Positions 13,429 to 20,635 of a stretch of 29,113 bases of DNA are shown here, piece by piece (position 1 is the stretch's first letter; each line of letters opens with the position of its first letter). The DNA comes from W589 sp964611805 (GTDB taxonomy: Bacteria; Chloroflexota; Dehalococcoidia; Dehalococcoidales; Fen-1064): positions 1-29,113 of the forward strand of contig CAZTBG010000026.1 of the NCBI GenBank assembly GCA_964611805.1, read 5' to 3'. A model generated the notes under the pieces. That model worked only from the letters and a program-made list of their open reading frames with translations. It was not told the origin of the DNA and made no database searches. The translations under genes were made by a program, and so were the position numbers.

Positions 13429-15395
13429 CTATCCTTACGCTGAGACTCACGTCTGTCCTGGTGAGAAAAGGCAACTACCCCACCCAGCAATAGAAATCCG
13501 CCCCCCACCCATATCCAGACAACCAGAGGGTTTACCAAAGCCCTTATGGTAACCGATTTATCCTGCTGGTCAAAGCTGGTCCAGACCAGAGAAACGAACA
13601 AGTCCTCGGACGGCGTGGTACGGACAGCTGCCTCGGCAAATGTATCCATATAGTTAAACCAGTAATTATTCTCCGGGTACATATCACCAATCAGGCGGCC
13701 TTGCCTGCTGACAGATAATGTTGCGATAGCACTAACCTTCGTCTGGCTTCCTTCAAATATCAGCTCCTTATATGTCAAATCATACTCCCCGACCTTCATT
13801 GACTGACCGATATCAAGCATTGCAGTGTTCTCAACAGCGTAAAAAGACGAGACCACGATTCCAAGGGCTATCAGAATAATGCCGATATGCACCAGGAAAC
13901 CACCATACCTGGGGCGATTGCTGCTGAGCAGGGCCAACGGTGCCCGGAGGTAGTTCTCCTTCCGGCTCTGGTGCCGGGCCTTCGCTCCCCGGAACCATTC
14001 CAGCAAGATAACGAAAAAAGGGAAGCAGCAAACTGTCGCCGCGACAAGGTACCATTTGCCACCACCGATAATGAGAACGATTACAACAACTAGCAACGTG
14101 GCCAGAAGACTGAATAGTAAATTGCGCCGTACGGACTGCCACGAAGTCCTGGCCCAGCCTAACAGTGGGCAAACCCCCATGAAAAATACCAGCAAAAGCA
14201 TAATCGGTCCGGCCACCTGGTCAAAGAAACTGCGGTCGATTACTATCCTTGTTCCGCCAAATAGCTCAACTATCCGCGGGAGGACTGTTCCAATAAGGAC
14301 AATTGCCGTTAGCAATACCAGAATAATATCAGTAGCCAGAAACGCTCCTTCTCTGGAGATGAGAGAAAAAGACCTCTCGTCCTTCGGAAAGTCTTTACGG
14401 CGAGCGTAAAGCAATCCTAGAGAGCCAGCCAGCGTTACCAGTATTGCCGCCAGTATATAGGGTGGAAATTGAGAGCCGTAGAAACCGTGCAGCGGGGACT
14501 CAATACCACCATGCGTAATGAAGGGAATGAGCAGGGTAAATTCAAAAGTAAAGATAGCGAGCACCAGGCTCCATCCCTGCAAATAATTCCTCTGCCTTTG
14601 GCCCGAAATTGAGTGGACGAAGGCCGTTATCAACAACCACGGCATCAGGCCGGCATTCTCGACAGGGTCCCAGGCCCAGTAGCCCCCCCAACCCAGCTCA
14701 TTATAGGACCACCACATCCCTATCAGATTACCTAATCCCAGCATGCACCAGCCAAAAATTGTCCAGCGCCTGACCCACCTCACCCACTGGGCACTGGGGG
14801 TATGGGTAACGAGTGCCGCTATCACTATGGCAAAAACGACAGACACTGCGGCAAAGGAGATATAGAGAATAGGTGGATGCACCAGCATAGCGACGTTCTG
14901 GAGAAGTGGATTCAGACCCAATCCTTCGGCAACCGGGGTCGGGTTCTTTTCAAAGACGTTCACCACGAAGGTCACCATAGCCAGGAAAAACAGCTGTATC
15001 ACTGCCAGAATACAGAGTGTGTGAGGCAAGATTGAATTATCGTACTCATGTTTCCGAAAAGCTACCACGGCAGAAAAAAGTGAAATCAGCCATCCCCAGA
15101 GCAATACCGAACCAGCTTTATCGGCATACAAAGCGCTTAAGGCATAGGCGGCGGGTAAGCTGTTGTCAACGTGTTCCGATACAATCTTGAGGCTGAAATC
15201 TCTGGTAAGAAAGGCAAATACAGCCGTGGCCAGCGCCAGACTGTAAAGGGCTGCGGTACTGATGACAGCAATTCGGGTAATCGAGATAAGCCGGCGAGAG
15301 CCTGTACGAGCACCTATCCCCGCGACGACTACTGATGAGAGTGCCGCCAGAAATGCCAGTATTATGATGCCTTGCCCTATCTCTGCTGTATCCAA
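13425..15395 (-). CDS. ccmF: Cytochrome c haem lyase subunit CcmF
   Basis: This 656-residue protein has about 14-15 membrane helices. It carries the WWD motif WGGYWAWDPVENAG (236-249) and the haem-ligand motif LVHPP (H173). CcmF takes haem from CcmE and attaches it to CXXCH cysteines of exported apocytochromes. The large periplasmic segment near the C terminus (ENTAMLDIGQSMKVGEYDLTY onward) matches the family. CcmH, its usual partner, is not encoded nearby. It begins three bases after ccmE ends and overlaps the downstream gene. Confidence 0.95.
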   Translation of the reverse strand: MDTAEIGQGIIILAFLAALSSVVVAGIGARTGSRRLISITRIAVISTAALYSLALATAVFAFLTRDFSLKIVSEHVDNSLPAAYALSALYADKAGSVLLWGWLISLFSAVVAFRKHEYDNSILPHTLCILAVIQLFFLAMVTFVVNVFEKNPTPVAEGLGLNPLLQNVAMLVHPPILYISFAAVSVVFAIVIAALVTHTPSAQWVRWVRRWTIFGWCMLGLGNLIGMWWSYNELGWGGYWAWDPVENAGLMPWLLITAFVHSISGQRQRNYLQGWSLVLAIFTFEFTLLIPFITHGGIESPLHGFYGSQFPPYILAAILVTLAGSLGLLYARRKDFPKDERSFSLISREGAFLATDIILVLLTAIVLIGTVLPRIVELFGGTRIVIDRSFFDQVAGPIMLLLVFFMGVCPLLGWARTSWQSVRRNLLFSLLATLLVVVIVLIIGGGKWYLVAATVCCFPFFVILLEWFRGAKARHQSRKENYLRAPLALLSSNRPRYGGFLVHIGIILIALGIVVSSFYAVENTAMLDIGQSMKVGEYDLTYKELIFEGSQTKVSAIATLSVSRQGRLIGDMYPENNYWFNYMDTFAEAAVRTTPSEDLFVSLVWTSFDQQDKSVTIRALVNPLVVWIWVGGGFLLLGGVVAFSHQDRRESQRKDR

Positions 15396-15398
15396 TAA

Positions 15399-15782
15399 TC
15401 ACTCTTGTGGTTCATATTTTGAGGGACACTTTAGAATTATTGTGCTCCCCTGAAATGTATTATCTGAGCGAAGCTCCCCCTCCACGAGAATATTGGAATC
15501 GTCATTGAGACCACTGGGCCTGGCGCCTCCGTACACGACTAGCAGGTCATCACCACCTTCGGTGATGACAAACCTTAGCTCAAGGGCATCGGCATCCCAC
15601 TCGATGGAGTCATTAACCACCTTGCCAGCCACCCGTACCCGCTCCCCGTATAATTCGCTACCTCTATCCAGGAGTTCGCTTACCGTCAGGTAATAACTGA
15701 CTGCCCCGCTCAGACTCGCGTATACTAAGAGACTGACCGCCACGGCAAGGACTCCTCCCCCAATTAAATACCTTTTCCTCAT
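15399..15782 (-). CDS. ccmE: Haem chaperone CcmE, CxxxY type
   Basis: This protein of 127 residues from ATG 15782 has one N-terminal membrane anchor and a small OB-fold with the VRVAGKVV and LVVYGGARPSGL strands. In the common form, haem is held by the His of an HxxxY motif. Here the motif is CPSKY (C119, Y123), the CxxxY variant known from Desulfovibrio and archaeal-type Ccm systems. Those systems often lack CcmH, which agrees with its absence here. An upstream in-frame ATG at 15806 adds eight residues. I prefer 15782 because MRKRYLIGG looks like a normal CcmE start. It is the first gene of the operon. Confidence 0.92.
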   Translation of the reverse strand: MRKRYLIGGGVLAVAVSLLVYASLSGAVSYYLTVSELLDRGSELYGERVRVAGKVVNDSIEWDADALELRFVITEGGDDLLVVYGGARPSGLNDDSNILVEGELRSDNTFQGSTIILKCPSKYEPQE

Positions 15783-15810
15783 CTCTCGCCCTGCTCCGTC
15801 ACCCATATCC

Positions 15811-15840
15811 AGTCTACTACCACCGAGAATATGCTGTCAA
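15811..15840 (-). promoter_or_regulatory. Possible ccm operon promoter
   Basis: On the minus strand, TTGACA (15835-15840) and TAGACT (15811-15816) are separated by 18 bases. Transcription would start near 15804, just ahead of the ccmE ATG at 15782. The -35 is perfect and the -10 is weak. Confidence 0.4.
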
Positions 15841-15901
15841 AGCTCAGAGACGCTAGTTAAAAGAGAGTAATAAAAAAACATACTAAACCCCGATAAGGTA
15901 T

Positions 15902-15930
15902 TGACTCATTCAGCACTAAGTGGTAAGATA
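15902..15930 (+). promoter_or_regulatory. Promoter of the rhodanese-cytochrome-ferredoxin operon
   Basis: TTGACT (15902-15907), 17 bases and TAAGAT (15925-15930) would give a leader of about 140 bases. Just downstream, an 8-bp perfect inverted repeat, TTTCACTG (15932-15939) and CAGTGAAA (15963-15970), could be an operator or a leader stem. Confidence 0.45.
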
Positions 15931-16079
15931 TTTCACTGGGTGACAATGCAACTAACGATGCTCAGTGAAAACCATGATATAAACACTTCACAATCATTGG
16001 CATGCATGGCAGTGATTATGTATGCCTATTTTTATGCCAGTGTTAATATAAATAACAGTCAATGAAGGAGGAGTAAGGG

Positions 16080-17057
16080 ATGCGTATAAAGGATTGGCTG
16101 AGAATCCTACTGGTTTTCTGTGTGGTATTATTGCTGTTCACCATGCCAATGCTTACTGCCTGTGGCGGTGGAGGCGGTGAACAGGAGGAAGAGGAAGAAG
16201 AGGAAGAAGAGGAGGTATCAGAATTCGACATAGTTTTGGAGGCTGCCCAAGACTATTGGGCCAACAGGGCCGGCAATATGAAAGCCTCCGACTTGCAATT
16301 GGCGATTGCCGAAGGCAATGCACCCTATATCGTCGACCTGCGTAGCGCGGCCGATTATGCCGCAACAGGCCATATCGACGAAGCGGTTAACCTCGCATTT
16401 AGTCAGCTGACCACACTCCCCGAGGATGAGGAGATTCTGGTCTATTGCTACACGGGCCAGTCAGGCTCGGCTGCGGCTGCTCTACTCGGTGTTCTGGGCT
16501 ATGACGTCCAGAACCTACGACATGGCATGTGTGGCTGGACTACCGACCCGGCAGTTACACTGAGTAAGTGTTTCGATGCCAGTAGAGACCAGGGTGACTA
16601 CACCGTCGAGACCACAGTCAACACCGTTACCACAACCTATGATTACCCGGAGCTGGACAATACCACTTCAAGCAATGAGGACACAATCATCTTGGAGGCC
16701 GTAAAAACCGTTTCACCAAAGTTCATCACCGCGGCTGACCTCAACCTGAAGATTGCCGAGGGCGAGGACATGACCATCATCAGTGTTCGCGCTGCGGATG
16801 TTTATGCCGTGGGCCATATCCCCGGCGCTATCAACATCCAGATGGATGATTTGCTCAATAGTCTCGACAAGATTGACCCTGACGCACCGGTCTACGTGTA
16901 CTGCTATACCGGACATAACGCCGGCCAGGCAATGGCCATACTGAATATGCTGGGATATGATGCTTACAGCCTGAAGTACGGTTATTGCTCGTGGTCTTCG
17001 GTTAATGCGAGCTCATGCTACGATGCCAGCACAGTCACTGATTACCCGATAGAGTAA
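16080..17057 (+). CDS. Exported lipoprotein with two rhodanese domains
   Basis: This 325-residue protein starts with a lipoprotein signal peptide ending in the lipobox LTAC (Cys28). A Gly run and an uninterrupted acidic run of glutamates (34-45) follow. Two rhodanese domains come next (about 65-160 and 215-310), each with an active-site cysteine in a VYCYTG loop (C123 and C275). Rhodaneses carry sulfane sulfur as a cysteine persulfide, so the protein would handle polysulfide or thiosulfate-type sulfur outside the membrane. Additional cysteines after each domain (CGW, CSW, SCYDAS) are shared between the repeats, pointing to an internal duplication. AAGGAGGAG precedes the ATG. It leads into the multihaem cytochrome gene. 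Confidence 0.9.
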   Translation: MRIKDWLRILLVFCVVLLLFTMPMLTACGGGGGEQEEEEEEEEEEVSEFDIVLEAAQDYWANRAGNMKASDLQLAIAEGNAPYIVDLRSAADYAATGHIDEAVNLAFSQLTTLPEDEEILVYCYTGQSGSAAAALLGVLGYDVQNLRHGMCGWTTDPAVTLSKCFDASRDQGDYTVETTVNTVTTTYDYPELDNTTSSNEDTIILEAVKTVSPKFITAADLNLKIAEGEDMTIISVRAADVYAVGHIPGAINIQMDDLLNSLDKIDPDAPVYVYCYTGHNAGQAMAILNMLGYDAYSLKYGYCSWSSVNASSCYDASTVTDYPIE

Positions 17058-17064
17058 AATAATA

Positions 17065-17099
17065 AACCCTCTGGAAGGGACAGGCTCTTCCAGAGGGTT
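17065..17099 (+). terminator. Strong stem-loop after the rhodanese gene, no T-run
   Basis: A perfect 13-pair stem, AACCCTCTGGAAG (17065-17077) with CTTCCAGAGGGTT (17087-17099), has a nine-base loop. CCCTTCCCGG follows instead of a T tract. It may be an mRNA-stabilising or attenuating element between the rhodanese and cytochrome genes rather than a true terminator. Confidence 0.5.
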
Positions 17100-17174
17100 C
17101 CCTTCCCGGGACAAGATAGAAAAAGATATGTAACATATAGGGCCATCAAGAGGTATTGAGTTTCGGAGTAGCCG

Positions 17175-18473
17175 ATGAAACGCATATTGTTTGCTGCCGT
17201 CAGTTTGGTCTTGCTCGCCGTGCTTATCTTAGCAGGCTGCGAACCCGCCCCACCACCACCGGCAGGTGAGGAGGTAAGCTCCTGTGTCATTTGCCACACT
17301 GATAAAGGCCTTCTCCAGGAAACGGCAACTGTTGTAGAAGAGCAGACATCAGAAGAAACCTCCGGCGAAGGCTGAGGGGGCGAGTTGCCTCCGTTGGAGG
17401 AATGGGAAAAGGTCTACCTGAAGAATACCGCCTTCTTGGAAGACGAGCATGGCAAGGTTGGCTGCGTAATCTGTCACGGCGGTGATAGCAGTGCCGAAGA
17501 TAAAGACGCTGCTCATCTGGGAATATTGGCCGACCCATCGTTAGAGAGCTGCGCCATCTGTCATAGTGATATCACGCTCTCCTCCGATATCAGCCTGCAT
17601 GCCACACTCAGCGGCTATACACACGACCTTGAAGCACGGGGTGGTAACCTCAATGAAGGGACGGCCCTTGACGAAGCTCTCGGCAACCATTGCGAGGAGT
17701 GTCATACCACATGCGGCCAGTGTCACATCAGCCGTCCGGAAGAGCTGGGTGGTGGCCTGGTAACAAGCCATGTCATTAAAGCGACCCCATCAATGCAATA
17801 CAACTGCACTGCCTGTCACGGGTCTCGGGTCGGCAACGAATACCTGGGAAATAATGAAGGGATTGCCGCCGATGTCCACTGGACACAGGAAACGATGACG
17901 TGTACCAAATGCCACGGTGATGAGCTACACGGCTCAGGCCAATCTGTAGATGATATGTATGACAATATCGATGTTGTCCGATGTGAAGACTGCCACGAGG
18001 ATGTCCTGACAGATGATATCGAACAACACCAGCAACACATCGGTGACCTTCAATGCCAGGTCTGTCACTCCGTAACTTACAGCAACTGTTATACCTGCCA
18101 CGTAGGCATAGACCAGAACGGGCTGCCCTATCGTACCAGCGACCCAACAGTGATGGGATTCAAGATTGGCCTTAATCCAATAGTGTCTGAGGACAGACCT
18201 TACACATATGTGGTGCTGCGCCATGTGCCGGTCACTCCTGACACCTTTGACTACTATGGTAACAATCTCCTGCCGGATTTCAATGCATCGCCAACTTGGA
18301 AGTACTCCACGCCACATAATATTCAGTTAGATACACCGCAAAATGCGAGCTGTAATTCCTGCCACGGCAATGAGGACCTGTTCCTGACCGAGGATGATGT
18401 CAGTGCTGCGGAATTGGAAGCAAACCGGGGAGTTATAGTAATAAATATCCCGGAGCCAATTACAAGCCATTAA
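17175..18473 (+). CDS. Eleven-haem lipoprotein cytochrome c with in-frame TGA (probable selenocysteine)
   Basis: This single reading frame of 432 residues is interrupted by TGA at 17373-17375 (residue 67). The first part has a lipobox signal peptide (LAGC, Cys22) and one haem motif (CVICH, 37-41). The part after TGA has ten more CXXCH motifs: CVICH, CAICH, CEECH, CGQCH, CTACH, CTKCH, CEDCH, CQVCH, CYTCH and CNSCH. Only a joined product can be exported and receive haem, since the second part has no signal peptide. A GC hairpin with a G-first loop lies 17 bases after the TGA, as in bacterial SECIS elements. Selenocysteine is my preferred reading; a nonsense mutation or sequencing error is the alternative. 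GGAG lies six bases before the ATG. It is co-oriented with the rhodanese and ferredoxin genes. Confidence 0.72.
17388..17400 (+). promoter_or_regulatory. Candidate bacterial SECIS hairpin
   Basis: The element is CCTCC-GTT-GGAGG, a five-pair GC stem whose apical loop begins with G. There are 17 bases between the TGA and the loop. The known bacterial pattern is a small apical loop with G in the first two positions, about 16-37 bases from the UGA. The short stem and lack of a clear lower stem leave doubt. Confidence 0.45.
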
Positions 18474-18507
18474 TTAACGAGAGTAAACCGAACATCGGGG
18501 AGCTAAT

Positions 18508-19359
18508 ATGGAACTAGGGCGAAGAAATTTCTTAAAGGCCTCCGCCGGAGCAGCGGCAGGACTTGTTTTGTTTAGAGCTATAAAATTTAGTAACGTGGCT
18601 AAGGCTGCCCCCTCTGAGTCAGATGCAGCTATGCTGATAGACGTTACCAAATGCATCGGCTGCTGGTGGTGCTATGCCGCCTGCAAGAACTACAATAACA
18701 ATCCAGAGACTGACAGACCTACCCCAGAAGAACCGCCCAAGCTGGAAGCAGATTGCTGGTCAACCCTGTTCCCCCTGAAAAAGGGCGACGAATGGAGCTA
18801 TAGAAAGCATGCCTGCATGCACTGCACCGAGGCCAGCTGTGAACAGGTATGCCCCACGGGAGCCATTTCACACGAAGGAGGAATTGTAGTCATTGACCAG
18901 GAGTGGTGCATTGGCTGTGGCTACTGCGTTCAGGCCTGTCCTTTTGGTGTTCCCCACAAAGACGAGCATCTGGGAACTGCCCGGAAGTGTACCTTCTGCA
19001 TTGACCGGGTAAATAATGGTTTGCCTACTGCCTGCGCCGATGCCTGCCCAACCGGTGCAATTCAATATGGAACGCGAAGTAACCTGCTCACTACAGCCAG
19101 AGCGCGTGTTCAAACCCTGAAAAATAACGGAACTCCCAAGGCTAATCTGTATGGCGAAAATGAGCTGGGTGGTTTGCGTGTCCTCTACGTGCTCGACGAT
19201 ACTCCTTCCGCCTACGGGCTCCCCGAAGAACCAAAGGTAGCAACTTCAAAGCTACCCTTCCAATGGCTTGGTGGTCTTCTCACGGGTGGTCTGGTTGCCG
19301 CCTTACCGTTCTGGCTTATCTTCAAGCGGAAGAAAAAGGTCGAAGCCGAGTCCGAATAA
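18508..19359 (+). CDS. Tat-exported 4x[4Fe-4S] ferredoxin-like subunit with C-terminal anchor
   Basis: This 283-residue protein of the NrfC/HybA/DmsB type begins with a twin-arginine signal (RRNFLK, 5-10, then a hydrophobic run). It has sixteen cysteines in four groups: C49/52/55/59, C103/106/111/115, C134/137/140/144 and C161/164/176/180. These bind four [4Fe-4S] clusters forming an electron wire. A C-terminal membrane helix (about 253-272) followed by KRKKK anchors it. Such subunits normally pair with a molybdopterin or hydrogenase catalytic subunit and a membrane quinone-reactive subunit, neither of which is here. Here it follows the multihaem cytochrome by 34 bases, with GGGGAG before the ATG. 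Confidence 0.93.
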   Translation: MELGRRNFLKASAGAAAGLVLFRAIKFSNVAKAAPSESDAAMLIDVTKCIGCWWCYAACKNYNNNPETDRPTPEEPPKLEADCWSTLFPLKKGDEWSYRKHACMHCTEASCEQVCPTGAISHEGGIVVIDQEWCIGCGYCVQACPFGVPHKDEHLGTARKCTFCIDRVNNGLPTACADACPTGAIQYGTRSNLLTTARARVQTLKNNGTPKANLYGENELGGLRVLYVLDDTPSAYGLPEEPKVATSKLPFQWLGGLLTGGLVAALPFWLIFKRKKKVEAESE

Positions 19360-19366
19360 TACAATC

Positions 19367-19396
19367 AAGCAGGAGCAAGCATTACTCAGCCTGCTT
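19367..19396 (+). terminator. Stem-loop after the ferredoxin gene
   Basis: AAGCAGG (19367-19373) pairs with CCTGCTT (19390-19396) over a 16-base loop, and a moderately T-rich stretch follows. It is a weak candidate compared with the one at 19458. Confidence 0.35.
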
Positions 19397-19457
19397 ATGG
19401 GGTTTATTTCGACCAGAGTGTGCTTCTTTTTTCCCGTTTAGATACGGAACGTGTTAC

Positions 19458-19494
19458 AGAAGTGATGTCACCACAGGAAAGGCACTTCTATTTT
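19458..19494 (+). terminator. Rho-independent terminator of the redox operon
   Basis: AGAAGTG (19458-19464) pairs perfectly with CACTTCT (19483-19489), followed by ATTTTG. It lies about 100 bases after the ferredoxin stop and just before the convergent repressor gene. Confidence 0.55.
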
Positions 19495-19537
19495 GTTAGA
19501 CGGGGTCCCTTCAGCACAGCCGACTGTCCATTAGTTC

Positions 19538-19831
19538 CTATTTACTACTATCACCAACCCTGACCCTGCCCCAAATAGCGACGACGCGCGCCAGTGACTC
19601 GACCGCAGACTCTTCAGTATCCACGTTTTTGCGAAAGCAAAGATCCATGTAATTAGTCAGTATCAGTTGTCCTACACTTTCAACAGCCGAGCGGATTGCT
19701 GCCAGCTGAGTCACCAGGCTTTCGCATTCCCTATCATCAACAAGCATTTTCTGGATACCCCGGACCTGTCCCTCAATCTTTTTCAACCTGTTCAGTATTA
19801 CTTCCTTTGGTACCTTTGTATTTGTAGCCAT
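19538..19831 (-). CDS. CsoR/CstR-family repressor 1 (Cys-Tyr-Cys)
   Basis: This 97-residue all-helical repressor of the CsoR family (former DUF156) begins with the VILNRLKKIEGQVRGIQKML helix. In CsoR, Cu(I) binds C36, H61 and C65. Here the cysteines are kept at the same numbers (C36 and C65), but position 61 is tyrosine. Loss of the histidine with both cysteines retained is the pattern of CstR, the persulfide sensor, which forms di- to tetrasulfide links between the cysteines. Sulfane-sulfur sensing is therefore more likely than copper sensing. AGGGA precedes the ATG. A palindromic operator lies 210 bases upstream. It converges on the redox operon. Confidence 0.9.
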   Translation of the reverse strand: MATNTKVPKEVILNRLKKIEGQVRGIQKMLVDDRECESLVTQLAAIRSAVESVGQLILTNYMDLCFRKNVDTEESAVESLARVVAIWGRVRVGDSSK

Positions 19832-20012
19832 TTTATTCCCTGCCTGTTTTCATTCCATTTATGTTTTACATTACTTATATCAACAGTATAACTAATAACA
19901 ACCCAGATTACTATAACGATTGGTCGTATCACCAGCTGGATGGCCCAGTGTCAGACTGTCAAGGTATCCTTGGACAACGGTGACCAATATATATCCGTCC
20001 CTAATCAAGGGG

Positions 20013-20041
20013 TTGACAAAGAAGAGAATATATGATATACA
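20013..20041 (+). promoter_or_regulatory. Near-consensus promoter facing a short terminated unit
   Basis: TTGACA (20013-20018), exactly 17 bases and TATACA (20036-20041) give a predicted start near 20048. The -10 abuts the palindrome at 20041-20059. No gene lies downstream on the plus strand before the terminator at 20094. Confidence 0.65.
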
Positions 20042-20059
20042 ATACCCTAGTAGGGTATT
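20041..20059. promoter_or_regulatory. CsoR/CstR-type palindromic operator 1
   Basis: AATACCCTA-G-TAGGGTATT is a perfect inverted repeat with nine-base arms. The TACCC...GGGTA pattern is that of CsoR-family operators. It covers the start site of the 20013 promoter, so bound repressor would block it. It may also serve the repressor gene at 19538. Confidence 0.7.
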
Positions 20060-20128
20060 GCCTTCGGTTCGGGTATCTCAAGTACCCATGTAGTTACCCG
20101 GCCCATTAATGGGTCGGGTAATTATTCT
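20048..20128 (+). ncRNA. Putative operator-controlled small RNA
   Basis: A transcript of about 80 bases is predicted from the promoter at 20013 to the terminator at 20094. It contains a small hairpin, GGGTA-TCTCAAG-TACCC (20071-20087), and then the terminator hairpin. The only ATG (20088) is followed at once by TAG, so no protein is expected. It fills most of the 366-base gap between the two repressor genes. It does not match an RNA family that I recognise. It could instead be the leader of an operon that has been lost. Confidence 0.4.
20094..20128 (+). terminator. Strong Rho-independent terminator
   Basis: A 13-pair stem, TTACCCGGCCCAT (20094-20106) with ATGGGTCGGGTAA (20109-20121), has one G-T wobble and a tight TA loop. 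TTATTCTTT follows. The minus-strand side has no T-run, so it acts on plus-strand transcripts and not on the repressor gene at 20198. Confidence 0.75.
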
Positions 20129-20197
20129 TTATTAAAGTGATACCAACGACGAATTGGCCTCTCTCACTTATCGATAAACCTAATTCAGCATTGACCT

Positions 20198-20491
20198 TTA
20201 CGAATTATCGTTCCCCCGCACTCGCCCCCAGATTGCCACCGCTCCTGACAAAGAGTTGATATCGGTTTTGGCGTTCGAACCTTTATAAAAGCAAAGCTTC
20301 ATGCAGTTATTCAGTACTAGAGCGCCAATACCCTCAATACCAGAACGAACCGCTACCAGTTGCGTCACTATGTTCACACAACCCCGGTCGTCCGCTATCA
20401 TCTTCTCGATGCCGCGAATCTGGCCCTCAATTCTCCTGAGGCGTTTCAGCAGCACCTCCTGCGGCACCTCTGTTTTTTCTTTTGTAGCCAT
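20198..20491 (-). CDS. CsoR/CstR-family repressor 2 (Cys-Cys-Cys)
   Basis: This is a 97-residue paralogue of the repressor at 19538, starting at the ATG with GGAGG five bases upstream (a GTG at 20503 adds four residues). It shares the RLRRIEGQIRGIEKMI helix and the C-terminal SGAVAIWGRVRG motif. The cysteines equivalent to CsoR C36 and C65 are C38 and C67. The CsoR histidine position is a third cysteine (C63), giving CMKLC. It could sense persulfide, or bind a thiophilic metal through three thiolates. It is divergent from metV, and a long palindromic operator lies between the two genes, so autoregulation together with control of metV is likely. Confidence 0.9.
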   Translation of the reverse strand: MATKEKTEVPQEVLLKRLRRIEGQIRGIEKMIADDRGCVNIVTQLVAVRSGIEGIGALVLNNCMKLCFYKGSNAKTDINSLSGAVAIWGRVRGNDNS

Positions 20492-20516
20492 AATATCCTC
20501 CACACAATATGGGAAG

Positions 20517-20546
20517 TTGATTATACCCTACGGGGTAGGGTATAAT
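20517..20546 (+). promoter_or_regulatory. metV promoter fully covered by CsoR/CstR-type operator 2
   Basis: The operator (20520-20546) has perfect 12-base arms (left arm ATTATACCCTAC) around GGG. Its right arm contains a perfect TATAAT at 20541-20546, with TTGATT 18 bases upstream (20517-20522), pointing to metV. By symmetry the left arm gives TATAAT on the minus strand for the repressor gene. Repressor binding would shut both. Confidence 0.75.
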
Positions 20547-20635
20547 TCCTCTGGTCAGCATTAAGATGATAACCAGCATATTTTACCATTTGTCATCATC
20601 CCATGTCAGGATAAAAAGATTAGGAGGTACTTCTT

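Noticed and set aside
16043..16231. Poly-serine minus-strand small protein
   Set aside because: It is the reverse complement of the polyglutamate codons in the rhodanese lipoprotein.
20058..20093. Short leader peptide starting at TTG 20058
   Set aside because: Eleven codons without a Shine-Dalgarno sequence and ending at TAG; no regulatory codon run is visible.
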